From positions 1-14,600 of the forward strand of contig CADWAF010002988.1 of the NCBI GenBank assembly GCA_902984215.1: a stretch of 14,600 nt of DNA. The letters are read 5' to 3'. The stretch's first letter is position 1; the number at the start of each line of letters is the position of its first letter. Made by a program: the position numbers and the translations under genes. This document shows positions 1 to 8,620 of the stretch, one piece after another. The notes under the pieces are model-generated. The model had not been told where the DNA came from and made no database searches. It saw only the letters and a list, made by a program, of their open reading frames with translations. Origin of the DNA: Willaertia magna. Lineage: Eukaryota > Heterolobosea > Eutetramitea > Acrasida > Naegleriidae.

Positions 1-140
1 TCATTGTTATTATTATTTGGTGTTAGAAATTTATTTTCTTCATCCCGTTGTGATTTTAAACCGTCATCTTCTTTTTCGGTGGTGGTAGCACCTGATTTTG
101 GGGTCGTTAGAATTTTTGAAAGGTGCAGACTTGGCAACAT
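1..140 (-). CDS. N-terminus of a protein running off the left edge, function unknown
   Basis: The minus strand is open from an ATG at 138-140 to the window edge, 46 codons with no stop. The ATG follows eight A residues, like other starts in this window. The peptide begins MLPSLHLSKILTT, continues with a Thr-rich and acidic/Lys stretch (TTTEKEDDG), and reaches an Asn run at the edge. Codons are less AT-biased than in the interior, with ACC, CTG, CGG and GAC present. The frame stays open upstream to about 222, and a pyrimidine-rich TTTTCTTCAG near 165 could be a splice acceptor, so the true start may lie in an upstream exon. I do not recognise the protein. It may be a chromosomal neighbour of the AT-rich block rather than part of it. 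Confidence 0.5.
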   Translation of the reverse strand, partial: MLPSLHLSKILTTPKSGATTTEKEDDGLKSQRDEENKFLTPNNNNN

Positions 141-257
141 TTTTTTTTGACTGTCACAAACTGAAGAAAAGTTATGATAGTAGCAACAAAGTGAAGCACC
201 GAAAGGCTTTGTTACCCTCAACACCTAGACTATTACAAAATGAAAACTTTTTTCAAA

Positions 258-273
258 CAATAAATATTTATTG
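258..273. terminator. Perfect 16-bp palindrome carrying AATAAA on both strands
   Basis: CAATAAATATTTATTG is its own reverse complement and presents an AATAAA hexamer on each strand. It lies about 30 bp beyond the last coding-like codon of the minus-strand block (TAA at 304-306) and before the left-edge gene. A poly(A) signal for the minus-strand gene is a reasonable inference. AATAAA is common by chance in DNA this AT-rich, so the call is weak. Confidence 0.35.
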
Positions 274-303
274 CAGTACAAAACAAATAATAATAAATAA
301 TAA

Positions 304-1434
304 TTAATCACTATTGTTCAAAATATCAAAAGCTTGTGAATTTCTACTTTTAATTGATACAGCTTCTTCTGTATTTGTTACAATTTGTGTTCTTTTTACA
401 CAAGGAATATAACAAGTTTTTAATTTTAATTTAATACTTTCCTTACAATTATGATCATCAATAAAATGCAATGTATTATTAAAATTCTCTAAATTACTCA
501 GCAAATTCAAATCATCATTAAATTTAAAGTATGGTTCAGTAATATATTTATATAATTTAGAATTTTTGTATTTCTTTTTTAAAGTAATATCTTTTACAAT
601 ATTGTAATTACATATATCATATTCTGTAAAATTAAAATAAATAGAAGAATATAAAATTCTTAATTTAATTAATAAACATTGTAAAATTTTTAAATTTGTT
701 AATGTTGGAAAAAAAATTTTTAAATAATTTCTACAAATACCTCCATTTTTAGTAGTATTTTCCAGAAATTCTTCATCATCTATATAAGCTGCCTCAAAAT
801 TTTGATTTTCAAATATTTTAATATTTAAATAAATTTTTAAAATACTTATTATATAATTATTAAATAAATGTAAATACCAACACTTATTTGTGTTTATAGA
901 ATATTTTTTAATATATAAATTTGAAAAATCATTAATTAATTCTTTTATATTATCTATTTCCTCATTTGTATATGCTTTTGTTGAATTATTTAAAATATTA
1001 ATAATATGTATAAATTTTATAAATTCATATATTTAAAGATTCAATTAAGAAAGAAGATTATTTATTATTTTTTTTAATTAATTATAACCATTTAATGTGA
1101 TATAATAAATAATAATATAATAATTTTTTTAAACTATAAAATACTAACTCTTTTTGTTGATGTTTTATTGTAGATATATCAAATTCTTTAATAATTTTTA
1201 AATTTAATAACTTTCTATAATTTTATAAAGAGTAAAAAAGAAAAAGAAGATGTATTTTTACTTAAATTATTATATAATTTATAAATTTTATCAGAAAATA
1301 AGCATTTATCTTTAATATATACATTTCTTATATTTTTTTGATAAATAATAATATTTTTTTTAATTTTCTTTCTATAAACAATTTCTCTATTATTTAAATA
1401 TATTATAAATTTCCATCTTTTTTTTATTACTAAT
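304..1434 (-). pseudogene. Coding-like tail downstream of the 461-codon ORF, broken into three frames
   Basis: Three overlapping stretches read like protein on the minus strand. From about 1434 to 1255 one frame gives a basic segment (RWKFIIYLNNREIVYRKK and onward). From about 1250 to 1040 a second frame gives KLLNLKIIKEFDISTIKHQQ and continues through in-frame TAA at 1223-1225 and 1082-1084. From 1032 to 304 a third frame is open for 242 codons without any ATG, and includes NFEAAYIDDEEF near 780. It ends at TAA 304-306. The lack of a start suggests a continuation of the gene starting at 2823 through frameshifts or undetected introns, or a decayed gene. A similar E-A-A-Y motif occurs near 4510. 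No family is recognised. Confidence 0.45.
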
Positions 1435-1437
1435 TAC

Positions 1438-2823
1438 TTATTGAAAAATTGTTATATCATTTATTTTTTCTTTTTTATCATAATCTGTTATTAAATCATC
1501 TTCATTATCACTTATATATATGACAGGCGTTTCTTGTGTTGGATTTGGTTGACTGAAAATGTTATTTATAACTTCATTATTATTTGAAGTTTCTTTAGTA
1601 ATAACTTCATTATTATTTGAAGTTTCTTTAGTAATAACTTCATTATTATTTGAAGTTTCTTTATTAATAACTTCATTATTATTTGAAGTTTCTTTTGTAA
1701 TAACTTCACCATTATTTGAAGATTCTCTATTAATAACTTCATTATTATTTGAAATTTTAATATACTCATTCAAAACATAATCTTCTACATTGTCTGTATT
1801 TTCAATAGTAATTTCTTTAGATTTTTGTTTTATATTATAATTAATATAATTCAACATTATTTCCTTTTCCTCCTTCATAACATTAATTTCTTTATCTTCC
1901 TCATTATTAATATTAATGATTGATAATAATTTATTTTTATCTTCATTATTTAAATCGCAAACTATTTGTTTTAAAATGTTTGGAAATAATTTTAATAATA
2001 TAGTAAAAAGTTCATTAAATTTAATATTAGCATTAAATAAAATTAATTCTAATCCTAATAATATATTTCCAAATTTATTTCGTTGATAATAATCATTAGG
2101 TATATTATTAATATTATCTACAAACGTTTGTAAATTAGGTGATATGGTATATAATTTATTATTTTCTAAAACATTATTTTTATCATATTCTTTGATATTT
2201 GACAATCTCAAAAGATCACAAATGCTAAATACAAAATAATTATTTATATTATTATATCTATCTTCTTTTTTTAAAATATTAATTTTATTTCCTTTTGTAA
2301 ACTGCTTAAAATATAAAGTATTAATATCTGCTTCTTCTACTTTGTTTAATATTAGTCTTTTGTTTAATATAATTGGGTTATAAGAAGTAATATCTTTAAT
2401 TGCAGATAAACCCAAAAAAGATGAAACTGATGTTGAAATATCTTCATTACTTAAGTTTGTTTCAAGAGAGTTTCTTCTATTAAAAACTTCACCATTATTT
2501 GAAGTTAAATATCTTTCGTTATCTTTATTGTTATTTAAAGATGTAAATTGTTCAGAATAATTATGAGAATTATTATTGTTGAGAATAATAGAATCTTCAA
2601 GAGAGTTTCTTCTATTAAAAACTTCACCATTATTTGAAGTTAAATATCTTTCATTATCTTCATTGTTATTTGAAGATGTAAATTGTTCGGAATAATTATT
2701 ATTGTTGAGAATAGGAAGTAGTGGAGTGTAGGTTTGAGAGTTATTGGTGGTCTCTGTATAGAAATTTGAAGAAGAAGCAATTGTTGGCCTACTAACATTG
2801 AAACGAAAAAGTTGTTTGTTCAT
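1438..2823 (-). CDS. 461-residue repeat-containing protein, function unknown
   Basis: Uninterrupted ORF from an ATG preceded by a long A-run to TAA at 1438-1440. About residues 30-130 are Asn/Ser-rich and contain a duplicated segment of 45-codon period (NNNEDNERYLTSNNGEVF and its copy). About residues 140-340 form a more ordinary Leu/Ile/Asn-rich region (for example NILLGLELILFNANIKF), probably a helical domain. About residues 355-430 hold six 11-residue repeats with core T-S-N-N-N-E-V, encoded by the 22-bp palindrome family. The C-terminus is acidic (ISDNEDDLITDY). The neighbour at 2879-3601 shares the repeat motif and strand, only 55 bp upstream. All Gln codons here are CAA. Coding-like sequence continues past the stop in another frame, so the protein may be longer. 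I recognise no domain. Confidence 0.72.
   Translation of the reverse strand: MNKQLFRFNVSRPTIASSSNFYTETTNNSQTYTPLLPILNNNNYSEQFTSSNNNEDNERYLTSNNGEVFNRRNSLEDSIILNNNNSHNYSEQFTSLNNNKDNERYLTSNNGEVFNRRNSLETNLSNEDISTSVSSFLGLSAIKDITSYNPIILNKRLILNKVEEADINTLYFKQFTKGNKINILKKEDRYNNINNYFVFSICDLLRLSNIKEYDKNNVLENNKLYTISPNLQTFVDNINNIPNDYYQRNKFGNILLGLELILFNANIKFNELFTILLKLFPNILKQIVCDLNNEDKNKLLSIININNEEDKEINVMKEEKEIMLNYINYNIKQKSKEITIENTDNVEDYVLNEYIKISNNNEVINRESSNNGEVITKETSNNNEVINKETSNNNEVITKETSNNNEVITKETSNNNEVINNIFSQPNPTQETPVIYISDNEDDLITDYDKKEKINDITIFQ
1570..1756 (-). repeat. Tandem array of six palindromic units, 33-bp period
   Basis: Units start at 1570, 1603, 1636, 1669, 1702 and 1735, exactly 33 bp apart. 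Each has left arm AACTTCA, an 8-nt spacer mostly TTATTATT, and right arm TGAAGTT. The linker is mostly TCTTTAGTAAT-like. The last two units have degraded right arms. On the minus strand each unit encodes T-S-N-N-N/G-E-V within an 11-residue repeat. A repeat length divisible by three keeps the frame. Confidence 0.9.
2461..2700 (-). repeat. Two-copy duplication, 135-bp period, each with one palindrome
   Basis: A segment of about 105 bp beginning TTCAAGAGAG at 2461 recurs at 2596 with few substitutions. The offset of 135 bp is 45 codons, so the frame of the 461-codon gene is kept. Each copy holds an AACTTCA-N8-TGAAGTT palindrome (2485-2506 and 2620-2641) encoding TSNNGEV. The duplication copied the palindrome along with its flanks, unlike the short-period arrays. 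Confidence 0.85.
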
Positions 2824-2878
2824 TTTTTTTTTAAAAATTTTTTTTATTTAAAAGTCAACAATTAGTATAACATAAGTT

Positions 2879-3601
2879 TTAATCTACATAAGATTTACAA
2901 TCTGAATCATTATCTTCATAAATTTGTTCCATTTCTTCTTTTTCTTCTTCCATTTCTTCTTTTTCTTCGAAGGAATCATTAAGATTATATTCAATTTCAT
3001 TGTCATTCATGTCAATATCAGTAATACGATAGATTACACGTTCATCTATTAAATTAAATATTTTGTTATGTCTTTTCGGTTTTAAATCATCTTCTAAAAA
3101 TATAAAACTAAAATAATCTAAAAGGTCATGTAATTGACTACTCTTTCCATCATTACGTTCTTCAATTTTCTTTTTAATTAAATTAATAAATGCATCATAT
3201 TTAATTAATGTTAAACCTTTATGAAGTTTATTAATTCCATAATCTTCAATATTTAGCCATGACAAAGTATCACTACAGAATTTAATACAAAGCAATAGTT
3301 TTTCCCTAACTTCTTTAATTGAAAGTGTATATTTATCTTCTTTTTTAATATAAGCTGACAAACAATTAAACATATCTTTGTTCTTATTATTGTAAATAAA
3401 ATATTTGAAATCAATTGAAGAAATGTAATAATTATTATTAATCAATACTAAAGGAACATCAGTAAATTTCTCTACTTTTGGTAAACTAACTTCATTATTA
3501 TTTGAAGTTGATTGTTTTTTAACTTCACTATTATTTGAAGTTTTCTTTTTACTTTTTTTGGTTGCTGTTGGTTTTATTTTGGAAGATTTTACTTTTGGCA
3601 T
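2879..3601 (-). CDS. 240-residue protein with Lys-rich head and acidic tail, function unknown
   Basis: Clean ORF from ATG at 3599-3601, directly after nine A residues, to TAA at 2879-2881. The first 25 residues are Lys-rich (MPKVKSSKIKPTATKKSKKK) and could be a nuclear-localisation or nucleic-acid-binding tail. Two palindrome-encoded TSNN-S/N-EV motifs follow. Residues about 50-190 look like a folded domain (VPLVLINNNYYISSIDFKYF, then a Leu/Cys-rich helical part). The last 40 residues are strongly acidic (EEKEEMEEEKEEMEQ). If TAA is sense here, translation would end eight codons later at TGA 2855-2857, still before the next ATG at 2823. The frame is also open upstream through TAA 3620 and 3653 into further TSNN repeats, but the A-run leader favours the ATG. 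No family recognised. Confidence 0.72.
   Translation of the reverse strand: MPKVKSSKIKPTATKKSKKKTSNNSEVKKQSTSNNNEVSLPKVEKFTDVPLVLINNNYYISSIDFKYFIYNNKNKDMFNCLSAYIKKEDKYTLSIKEVREKLLLCIKFCSDTLSWLNIEDYGINKLHKGLTLIKYDAFINLIKKKIEERNDGKSSQLHDLLDYFSFIFLEDDLKPKRHNKIFNLIDERVIYRITDIDMNDNEIEYNLNDSFEEKEEMEEEKEEMEQIYEDNDSDCKSYVD
3488..3542 (-). repeat. Pair of palindromic units, 33-bp spacing
   Basis: Units at 3488-3509 and 3521-3542 have perfect AACTTCA and TGAAGTT arms with spacers TTATTATT and CTATTATT. They lie within the 240-codon gene and encode TSNNNEV and TSNNSEV in its reading frame. Confidence 0.9.
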
Positions 3602-3652
3602 TTTTTTTTTAAAGAATTTTTACAATGAACATTTTTGATTTAAATAATAATT

Positions 3653-3823
3653 TTACAATAAACCATTTATACTATTATATCTTTTCCAGTAACTTTCTTC
3701 ATTAAAAACTTCACTATTATTTGAAGTTTCTATAATAATAACTTCACTATTATTTGAAGTTTCTATAGTAATAACTTCATCATTATTTGAAGTAGTTTAA
3801 GGTTTAATAACTTCACAATATAA
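3653..3823 (-). pseudogene. Short repeat-coding piece, probably a C-terminal remnant
   Basis: Open for about 56 codons on the minus strand, apart from a TAA after CEVIKP. It encodes three TSNN-D/S-EV repeats and ends FNEESYWKRYNSINGLL before TAA 3653-3655. It has no ATG and is shifted by one base from the chain that ends at TGA 3813-3815, which suggests it once ended the upstream gene. It is in the same frame as the 240-codon gene downstream, separated from it by TAA codons at 3653 and 3620. Palindromes at 3707, 3740 and 3773 (33-bp period) make up most of it. Confidence 0.5.
3707..3794 (-). repeat. Three tandem palindromic units, 33-bp period
   Basis: Units begin at 3707, 3740 and 3773. The first two have perfect 7-bp arms with spacer CTATTATT. 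The third has right arm TGAAGTA. A half unit (AACTTCA without a right arm) follows at 3809. The array lies between the large clean ORFs but still encodes TSNN-x-EV on the minus strand. Confidence 0.85.
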
Positions 3824-4964
3824 TTAAAATTAAGTTTAACACAACATTTTATTAAGATTTTAAGAAATCTTGAAACTTATACATTTAAAAATTATGGTAC
3901 AAATATTTAAATGTAATATTATAATTTTGTTTTAAATAATCTAATACATTCTTTGCGTAATAGAAAGTGTCACAAAAAAAACAATAATAATATTGTTCTT
4001 TGTTTATTTATGAAGCATCATATTTATGCTATTTGCAATATGTGAAAAATGATAATTCAATAGTTGCTTTCATTTTAATATCTATTTCTCTTGTATTATA
4101 TTTATCTCTCAAAAATAATAACAAATCACTAACCTCAAAAACTTTATAGTTACTATTTCTTAATTTATTTACTTTATCAATAATGCTTTCCTCTAATAGT
4201 TTTATTTCTTTGTTAAATGAATAATATGTATTATTTAATAATTTCTTAATATTATCATAAATAATATCTCCTCCTTCAATTAAATACAGTTGTACATACT
4301 TATTTGTTTCAAAAAAATATCTTTTAATGTTGTCTATAAAAAGTATTCCTGTTAAATTATAGGTCATCTAATTAGTTGCTTTCTTAATATTAATACTTTT
4401 AATAGATCCTTCTCTTTTTATGTATAAATATTTGAATAACACTTCTAATTTCAATAAATTTATATAACACATAGTTATTTCTGTAATATAAAAATCTTTT
4501 AGTCTAACATTATATGCAGCTTCAATATTCCATACTATTATTTTTTTTAAATCCATTAAATTATGTATACAGTTTTATTGTATATATTTACTAAATATAC
4601 CTGTATTATAGTATAAATTTACTGAAATATCTTCATTTTTATCATTTAAAAAAGATAAATCATTATTAACATTCAATGTGGCTCCAATATTTGTTTGTTT
4701 TAATGAATTTGTAATTGCGTTAATAGTGTTAATATCATAATGATATAAATTATTATTTTTGTATATTTTGTTTTTTAATTTTAATTTTACATCATCTAAC
4801 ACATTTCTCAAATCATCCATATACTCTGTAATATCTGTAAACATTTTTTCATTAGAACTTTTAAATTCATTTAATGTTAAGCTATTAAAATTAGTTCTTT
4901 CTTTTTGTAAAATTTTAATACTTTCAAAAAAAGGGTTTTGAATATTTTTAATTTTTTTAAAGCA
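3816..4964 (-). CDS. C-terminal part of the protease chain, read through TAA/TAG
   Basis: Three ORFs (4844-4575, 4556-4368, 4367-4029) share one frame and are separated only by TAA at 4575-4577 and TAG at 4368-4370; the TAG is followed at once by ATG. The frame is TGA-free from 4964 to 3816. It runs through further TAG 4029 and TAA 4008, after which it still looks coding (INKEQYYYCFFCDTFYYA, with a C-x-x-C pair). Other parts are helical (MFTDITEYMDDLRNVLDDVK) or hydrophobic (VWNIEAAYNVRLKDFY). It should join the protease ORF ending at 4877 by a shift of one base near the A7 run at 4952-4958. Under the standard code this is a set of broken fragments. With TAA/TAG as Gln it is about 380 residues. 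Function unknown. Confidence 0.5.
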
Positions 4965-6358
4965 TCATGAAAAAAAGTTGATGGAATACTAAAAATTCTA
5001 TATAATACCTTTAAATGGTGAATATTTAAATTTACTAAATATTCCATTTTAGTACGTAATATAAAATACTTATATTTTTGTAAAGCATTAATTAAATAAT
5101 TATAATTATTCATTAAATCATATATATATTCTTTTTTAAGTTTTTGCTTGAAATACTTTTTTTCATTAAAAAATTTAACACAGTTATCAAATGTTTCTTT
5201 TTTATATGCATAAATGTTTTCAATATTTAAATGTTTACTAATATCTTTATCAAATATACTACTCTTAATTAAATACTTAATAAACAATATTACCATCACT
5301 CCACAATCATACTCATTAATTTGTTTTGTAATTAAAGGCTTACATATTTTAACATTTTATATATTAATGTTTTCTCTATTGTAAAAGCTTTTTACAATAT
5401 TTGTAAAATTTGTGATATACTTTTCTACAAACATATCTTTCCAAGTGTCTAAATAAAATATGGTATTAGATTTTCTTTTATAATATATTAATTGATAATA
5501 ATCACTTTTAGTTAAAGTAAAATAATTATCGTTTTTATTTATTTCATCCTCATTAGTTATTAAAGGTAATGGCAAAAATACTTTATCAATTAATTTAAAA
5601 TCTATATTTAGATAATAATTATTAATAACATTTAGAGATAGATCTTGATGATATAATAATGATGTTATATCAATATACATAATTAATATATTACACTCAT
5701 TTCTATTATTTTCAATAGTAAATGAATTTAATATAGTATTTGTTAATAATTATTCTGGTAATAAACTGATAATATCTTCTTTACAAAACAAATCAAATAC
5801 ATTAATATCAGTGCTGTTAGTATTTAAAAATATTTTTATATTTAAACCTTCATTTTCTTCTTTAAATTCTTTACTAAATAAATGTTTAGATTTTATATTA
5901 GTTATATTTAGTTGCATTTGATTTGTTTGACCTTTCACTTCATTACTATTTAAAGTTGAAGAAGGTTTAATAACTTCATTATTAGGTGAAGTTGTTAGAG
6001 GTTTAATAATTTCATTATTAGGTGAAGTTGAAGGAGGTTTAATTACTTTATTGTTAGTTGAAGTTTTGTAATCTTTAGTGATTTGTAAATCTGAATTATC
6101 CCAAAATCCTTGTTCATTAATATTATATTCACATTCTTCTTTATCTAAGATTTCAATAAATTTAACTTGTGATCTTAAATTATTAATAGATAATCCTTTT
6201 ACAACAACGATTACTTTCTTATTTCCTTTTATAGCATAATAAAATATAGGGTTTTGTTGTTTTTGATTTGTTGTTGTTGAATTTGTTAGTGTTTTGTTAG
6301 TACTTTTTATGGTAAATTTAAAGGCAATTATGAATTTAAAAATATACTTCTTCTTTTT
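4877..6358 (-). CDS. Ulp1/C48-type cysteine protease region, interrupted by in-frame TAA
   Basis: One frame runs TGA-free from 6358 to 4877, with TAA at 5750-5752 and 5357-5359. After a domain containing FYYAIKGNKKVIVVVKG and palindromic repeats comes a Ulp1-like layout. It includes KEDIISLLPE (TAA) LLTNTILNSF, matching the family start where a variable residue precedes W-L. Then come KVFLPLPL, DYYQLIYYKRKSNTIFYLDT with the catalytic-type Asp at 5447-5449, and KQINEYDCGVMV with Gln at 5321-5323 and Cys at 5303-5305. C48 enzymes process SUMO/ubiquitin-like proteins, and related proteases occur in viruses and transposons. The expected His-Trp is Tyr-Tyr (5495-5500), so activity is doubtful. The first TAA lies at the beginning of the domain and the second between Asp and Gln. 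The start is unclear: the frame opens without ATG and probably continues from the ORF ending at 6328. Family assignment rests on motif recognition only. Confidence 0.6.
5936..6065 (-). repeat. Four palindromic units, 36-bp period
   Basis: Units begin at 5936, 5972, 6008 and 6044, with arms related to AACTTCA/TGAAGTT and spacers such as TTATTAGG. The 12-residue coding repeat reads TS-x-NN-E/K-V/I-IKP on the minus strand, just before the protease domain. Arms are less perfect than in the 33-bp arrays. Confidence 0.8.
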
Positions 6359-8370
6359 TCACTAACATTACTATTGATTTTTATTGGTTTGATAACTGGT
6401 TTTTTAGTATTATTAATTGTTGGCTGAATACTTGATTTTGTTGTCAACATTGAAGTATTTGTTCCATTATTAGTAATTATAAAACTTATTGCTTTTAGAG
6501 TAGTGTTAGATGTTGCATTTAGAGTAATTGTTTTACTATTGGTTGAAGTTGTTAGAAGTTTAATAACTTTATTATTAGTTGAAGTTGTTGAAAGTTTAAT
6601 AACTCTATTACTAGTTGAAGTTGTAAGAGGTTTAATAACTTCATTATTAGTTGAAGTTGAAAGAAGTTTAATAATTTCATTACTATTTGAAGTTGTAAGA
6701 AATTTAATAACTTTGTTGTTAGTTGAAACTGTAGATGTTGCATTGTTTAGAGTAATTGTTTTACTATTGGTTGAAGTTGTTGTAAGTTTAATAACTTCAT
6801 TATTACTTGAAGTTGTTGGAGGTTTAATAACTTCATTGTTAGTTGAAGTTGTTGGAGGTTCTTTTACTTTATAATAATCTAACAATTTCTCTTTATAATT
6901 ATTGTCTATGTCTTTTAGTAAATCACTTGAATTTGGAACTTTATTACCAATTTCTTTAACTTTGCCCTCAACTTTCTTCATTACAATTTCATAAGTCTCT
7001 TTATCTATCATGTTATTTTCATAAAAATAATTAACTATAGTACTGTATAATTGATTTTTCTTTAAATATTCAATATAGTCTAAATTTATTCCTCCTTCTA
7101 GTAGTTTGGTTTGTAATTTCTTATAATTTTTAACATGTGGATTTAAATAGTACTTTTTGGATTTATAAATTGCCAATATTGTTTTTACTTTTTCTTCCAA
7201 AGTTTTATCTACAAATACTTCATTCAATATTTTAAGCCTCGCTGCACTAATTAACATTAATTTAGATAAAATTAATATCCATTGGGGCATATTTTTAAAT
7301 GTTAAATAATAAATATAGAACTTATTATTTAAAGTATTTTTAACAATTACTTCTTTTTTCTTCAGTTCGACAAGATTATTATTGTTATGATTATATGAAT
7401 TGAAAAAAAATGTTACTACTTTAGGGGTATAATTATATAATAGTGAAATATCTTTAATGTTATTTTTAATAAAAACTATATCATTATTAATAACTTTTTA
7501 TTTAATTTCATTATCTAAACTTTTAATGTTCACCAAAATGACGTTTTTGATATAATTATTTATTTCATTAACTAATGGTGAATTAATTTCTTCTAATTCA
7601 TTAAAATTCTCCATATACTTTTCTTTTAAAATTTTTTGATAAGTAGTAACTTTATAGCCATAACTTGTTAAATCTTGAAAGCAATAAGTATATGGCTTGC
7701 GTTCCATTTTTCTTATTATATTAATTTCATATTTATGTAATTTACTCAGCAACCTAAAATAATAATCTATTTTAATATTTTTATAATTATCATTATAATA
7801 ATCATTATTATAAACTGTTTTTTTCTTTGGAGGTTCATAATTATTGTAGTTGTTATAATTTCTTTTTAATTGATTAACTTCATTATTATATGAAATTGTA
7901 AGTTTATTATTAACTTTATAATTATGTGAAGTTTTATTATTATTATAATTTCTTTTTAATTGATTAACTTCATTATTATGTAAAGTTGTAGTTTTATTAT
8001 TAATTTCATAATTATGTGAAGTTGTTTGGTTGTAATGATTATTGTTGTTTGGAGAATAATATTAGTAGTTTGAATTACTATAAGTGTGACCATTATAATA
8101 TTGATAACTGTTATGATGGTTATTATAATAGTAGTTGTTGCTGTTGGAGTGATAGTATTGATTGTTGGTTTGGCGGTTAGGATTATAATTTTGTTTGTTG
8201 TTATTATAGTTGTTGTTATGATAGTATTGGTTGTTATTGTAGTTATTGTTTTGATTATGATAGTATTGATTATTAGAGTAATATGGCTTTCTATTGTTTT
8301 GATTGTTGTTTGTGTTGTTGTTAGGATGGTTATTTGAGTTGGGATGAGGATTAGAATGGTTGTTTGACAT
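6328..8370 (-). CDS. N-terminal part of the long chain: Asn/Tyr-rich head, helical domain, repeats
   Basis: Three ORFs share one frame: 8370-8062 (ATG after an A-run), 7752-7498, and 7290-6328. They are separated only by TAA at 8062-8064 and 7498-7500, and the whole 681-codon stretch has no TGA. The head is Asn/Tyr/His-rich (NNQYYHNQNNNYNNN) and this composition continues unchanged past the first TAA. Then come palindrome-encoded repeats, a normal region (KLHKYEINIIRKMERKPYTY) and, after the second TAA, a helical domain (MPQWILILSKLMLISAARLK; KVEGKVKEIGNKVPNSSDLL). The C-terminal third is about nine 12-residue TTSTNNEVIK repeats. The ORF ends at TAA 6328; the protease frame overlaps it, shifted by one base, near an A6 run at about 6354-6359. 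Likely one gene with the protease region. Standard-code alternative: three separate fragments. Confidence 0.55.
6529..6850 (-). repeat. Array of about nine palindromic units, 36-bp period
   Basis: Better units begin at 6565, 6601, 6637, 6673, 6709, 6793 and 6829, with degenerate ones near 6529 and 6757. Arms vary (AACTTTA, AACTCTA, AATTTCA). Right arms stay closer to TGAAGTT. Two interspersed blocks encode a variant repeat with TLNNATS. The array is in frame within the 320-codon ORF. Confidence 0.85.
7876..8023 (-). repeat. Four dispersed palindromic units within two diverged repeats
   Basis: Units at 7876, 7912, 7966 and 8002 have arms close to AACTTCA/TGAAGTT and AT-rich spacers. The flanking segments around 7861-7900 and 7951-7990 (TCTTTTTAATTGATTAACTT in each) are near copies, so a 90-bp segment was duplicated. 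The units encode TS-x-x-x-E/K-V in the frame of the 8370 chain. Confidence 0.75.
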
Positions 8371-8553
8371 TTTTTTTGAGATTTTTTTTTGTTTTTAAAA
8401 ATTTTTGTTTCCATTAAAATTATTACAAATTCAAATTGTTAAAGAATCACAATAAAAAAAAAATTTATAATAGAAAACCTTTTATTTATTATAATTTACA
8501 ATTTCAACAATAACAATTCCTTAAAATAATATTTAAAATTTTAAATAAAAAAT

Positions 8554-8620
8554 TAAAATCTCTAAGATATAAATATATGTATCTCAAAAAGGGTACATAT
8601 ATTATATTTTAGAGATTTTA
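8554..8620. terminator. Strong 27-28-bp hairpin at the 3' end of the Asn-rich gene
   Basis: Left arm 8554-8581 and right arm 8594-8620 are nearly perfect inverted copies, differing by one substitution and one extra base, around a 12-nt loop containing AAAAAGGG. It lies between the 3' end of the gene at 9372-8584 and the leader of the chain starting at 8370. Under the TAA/TAG-sense reading, the TGA of the upstream gene (8584-8586) falls in the loop. It may be a 3'-end processing or termination hairpin, or a small inverted-repeat insertion. Confidence 0.6.

Noticed and set aside
98..307. Plus-strand 69-codon ORF at the left edge
   Set aside because: It starts from an alternative codon context inside the antisense of a better minus-strand frame, ends in simple repeats, and has no leader or domain.
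1570..1756. CRISPR array
   Set aside because: Repeats alternate with near-identical 11-bp linkers rather than unique spacers, lie in a coding frame, and the context is eukaryotic.
1559..1780. Plus-strand and alternative minus-strand ORFs over the palindrome arrays (also at 6503-6874, 6552-6743 and 8086-8337)
   Set aside because: They are shadows of repeats whose period is a multiple of three, so every frame stays open.
7956..8414. 152-codon Thr/Ile-rich minus-strand ORF starting at ATG 8414
   Set aside because: It is the frame-shifted reading of the Asn/Tyr-rich head. Its start lies before the A-run leader of the ATG at 8370, and the Thr/Ile composition is an artefact of AAT/CAA repeats.
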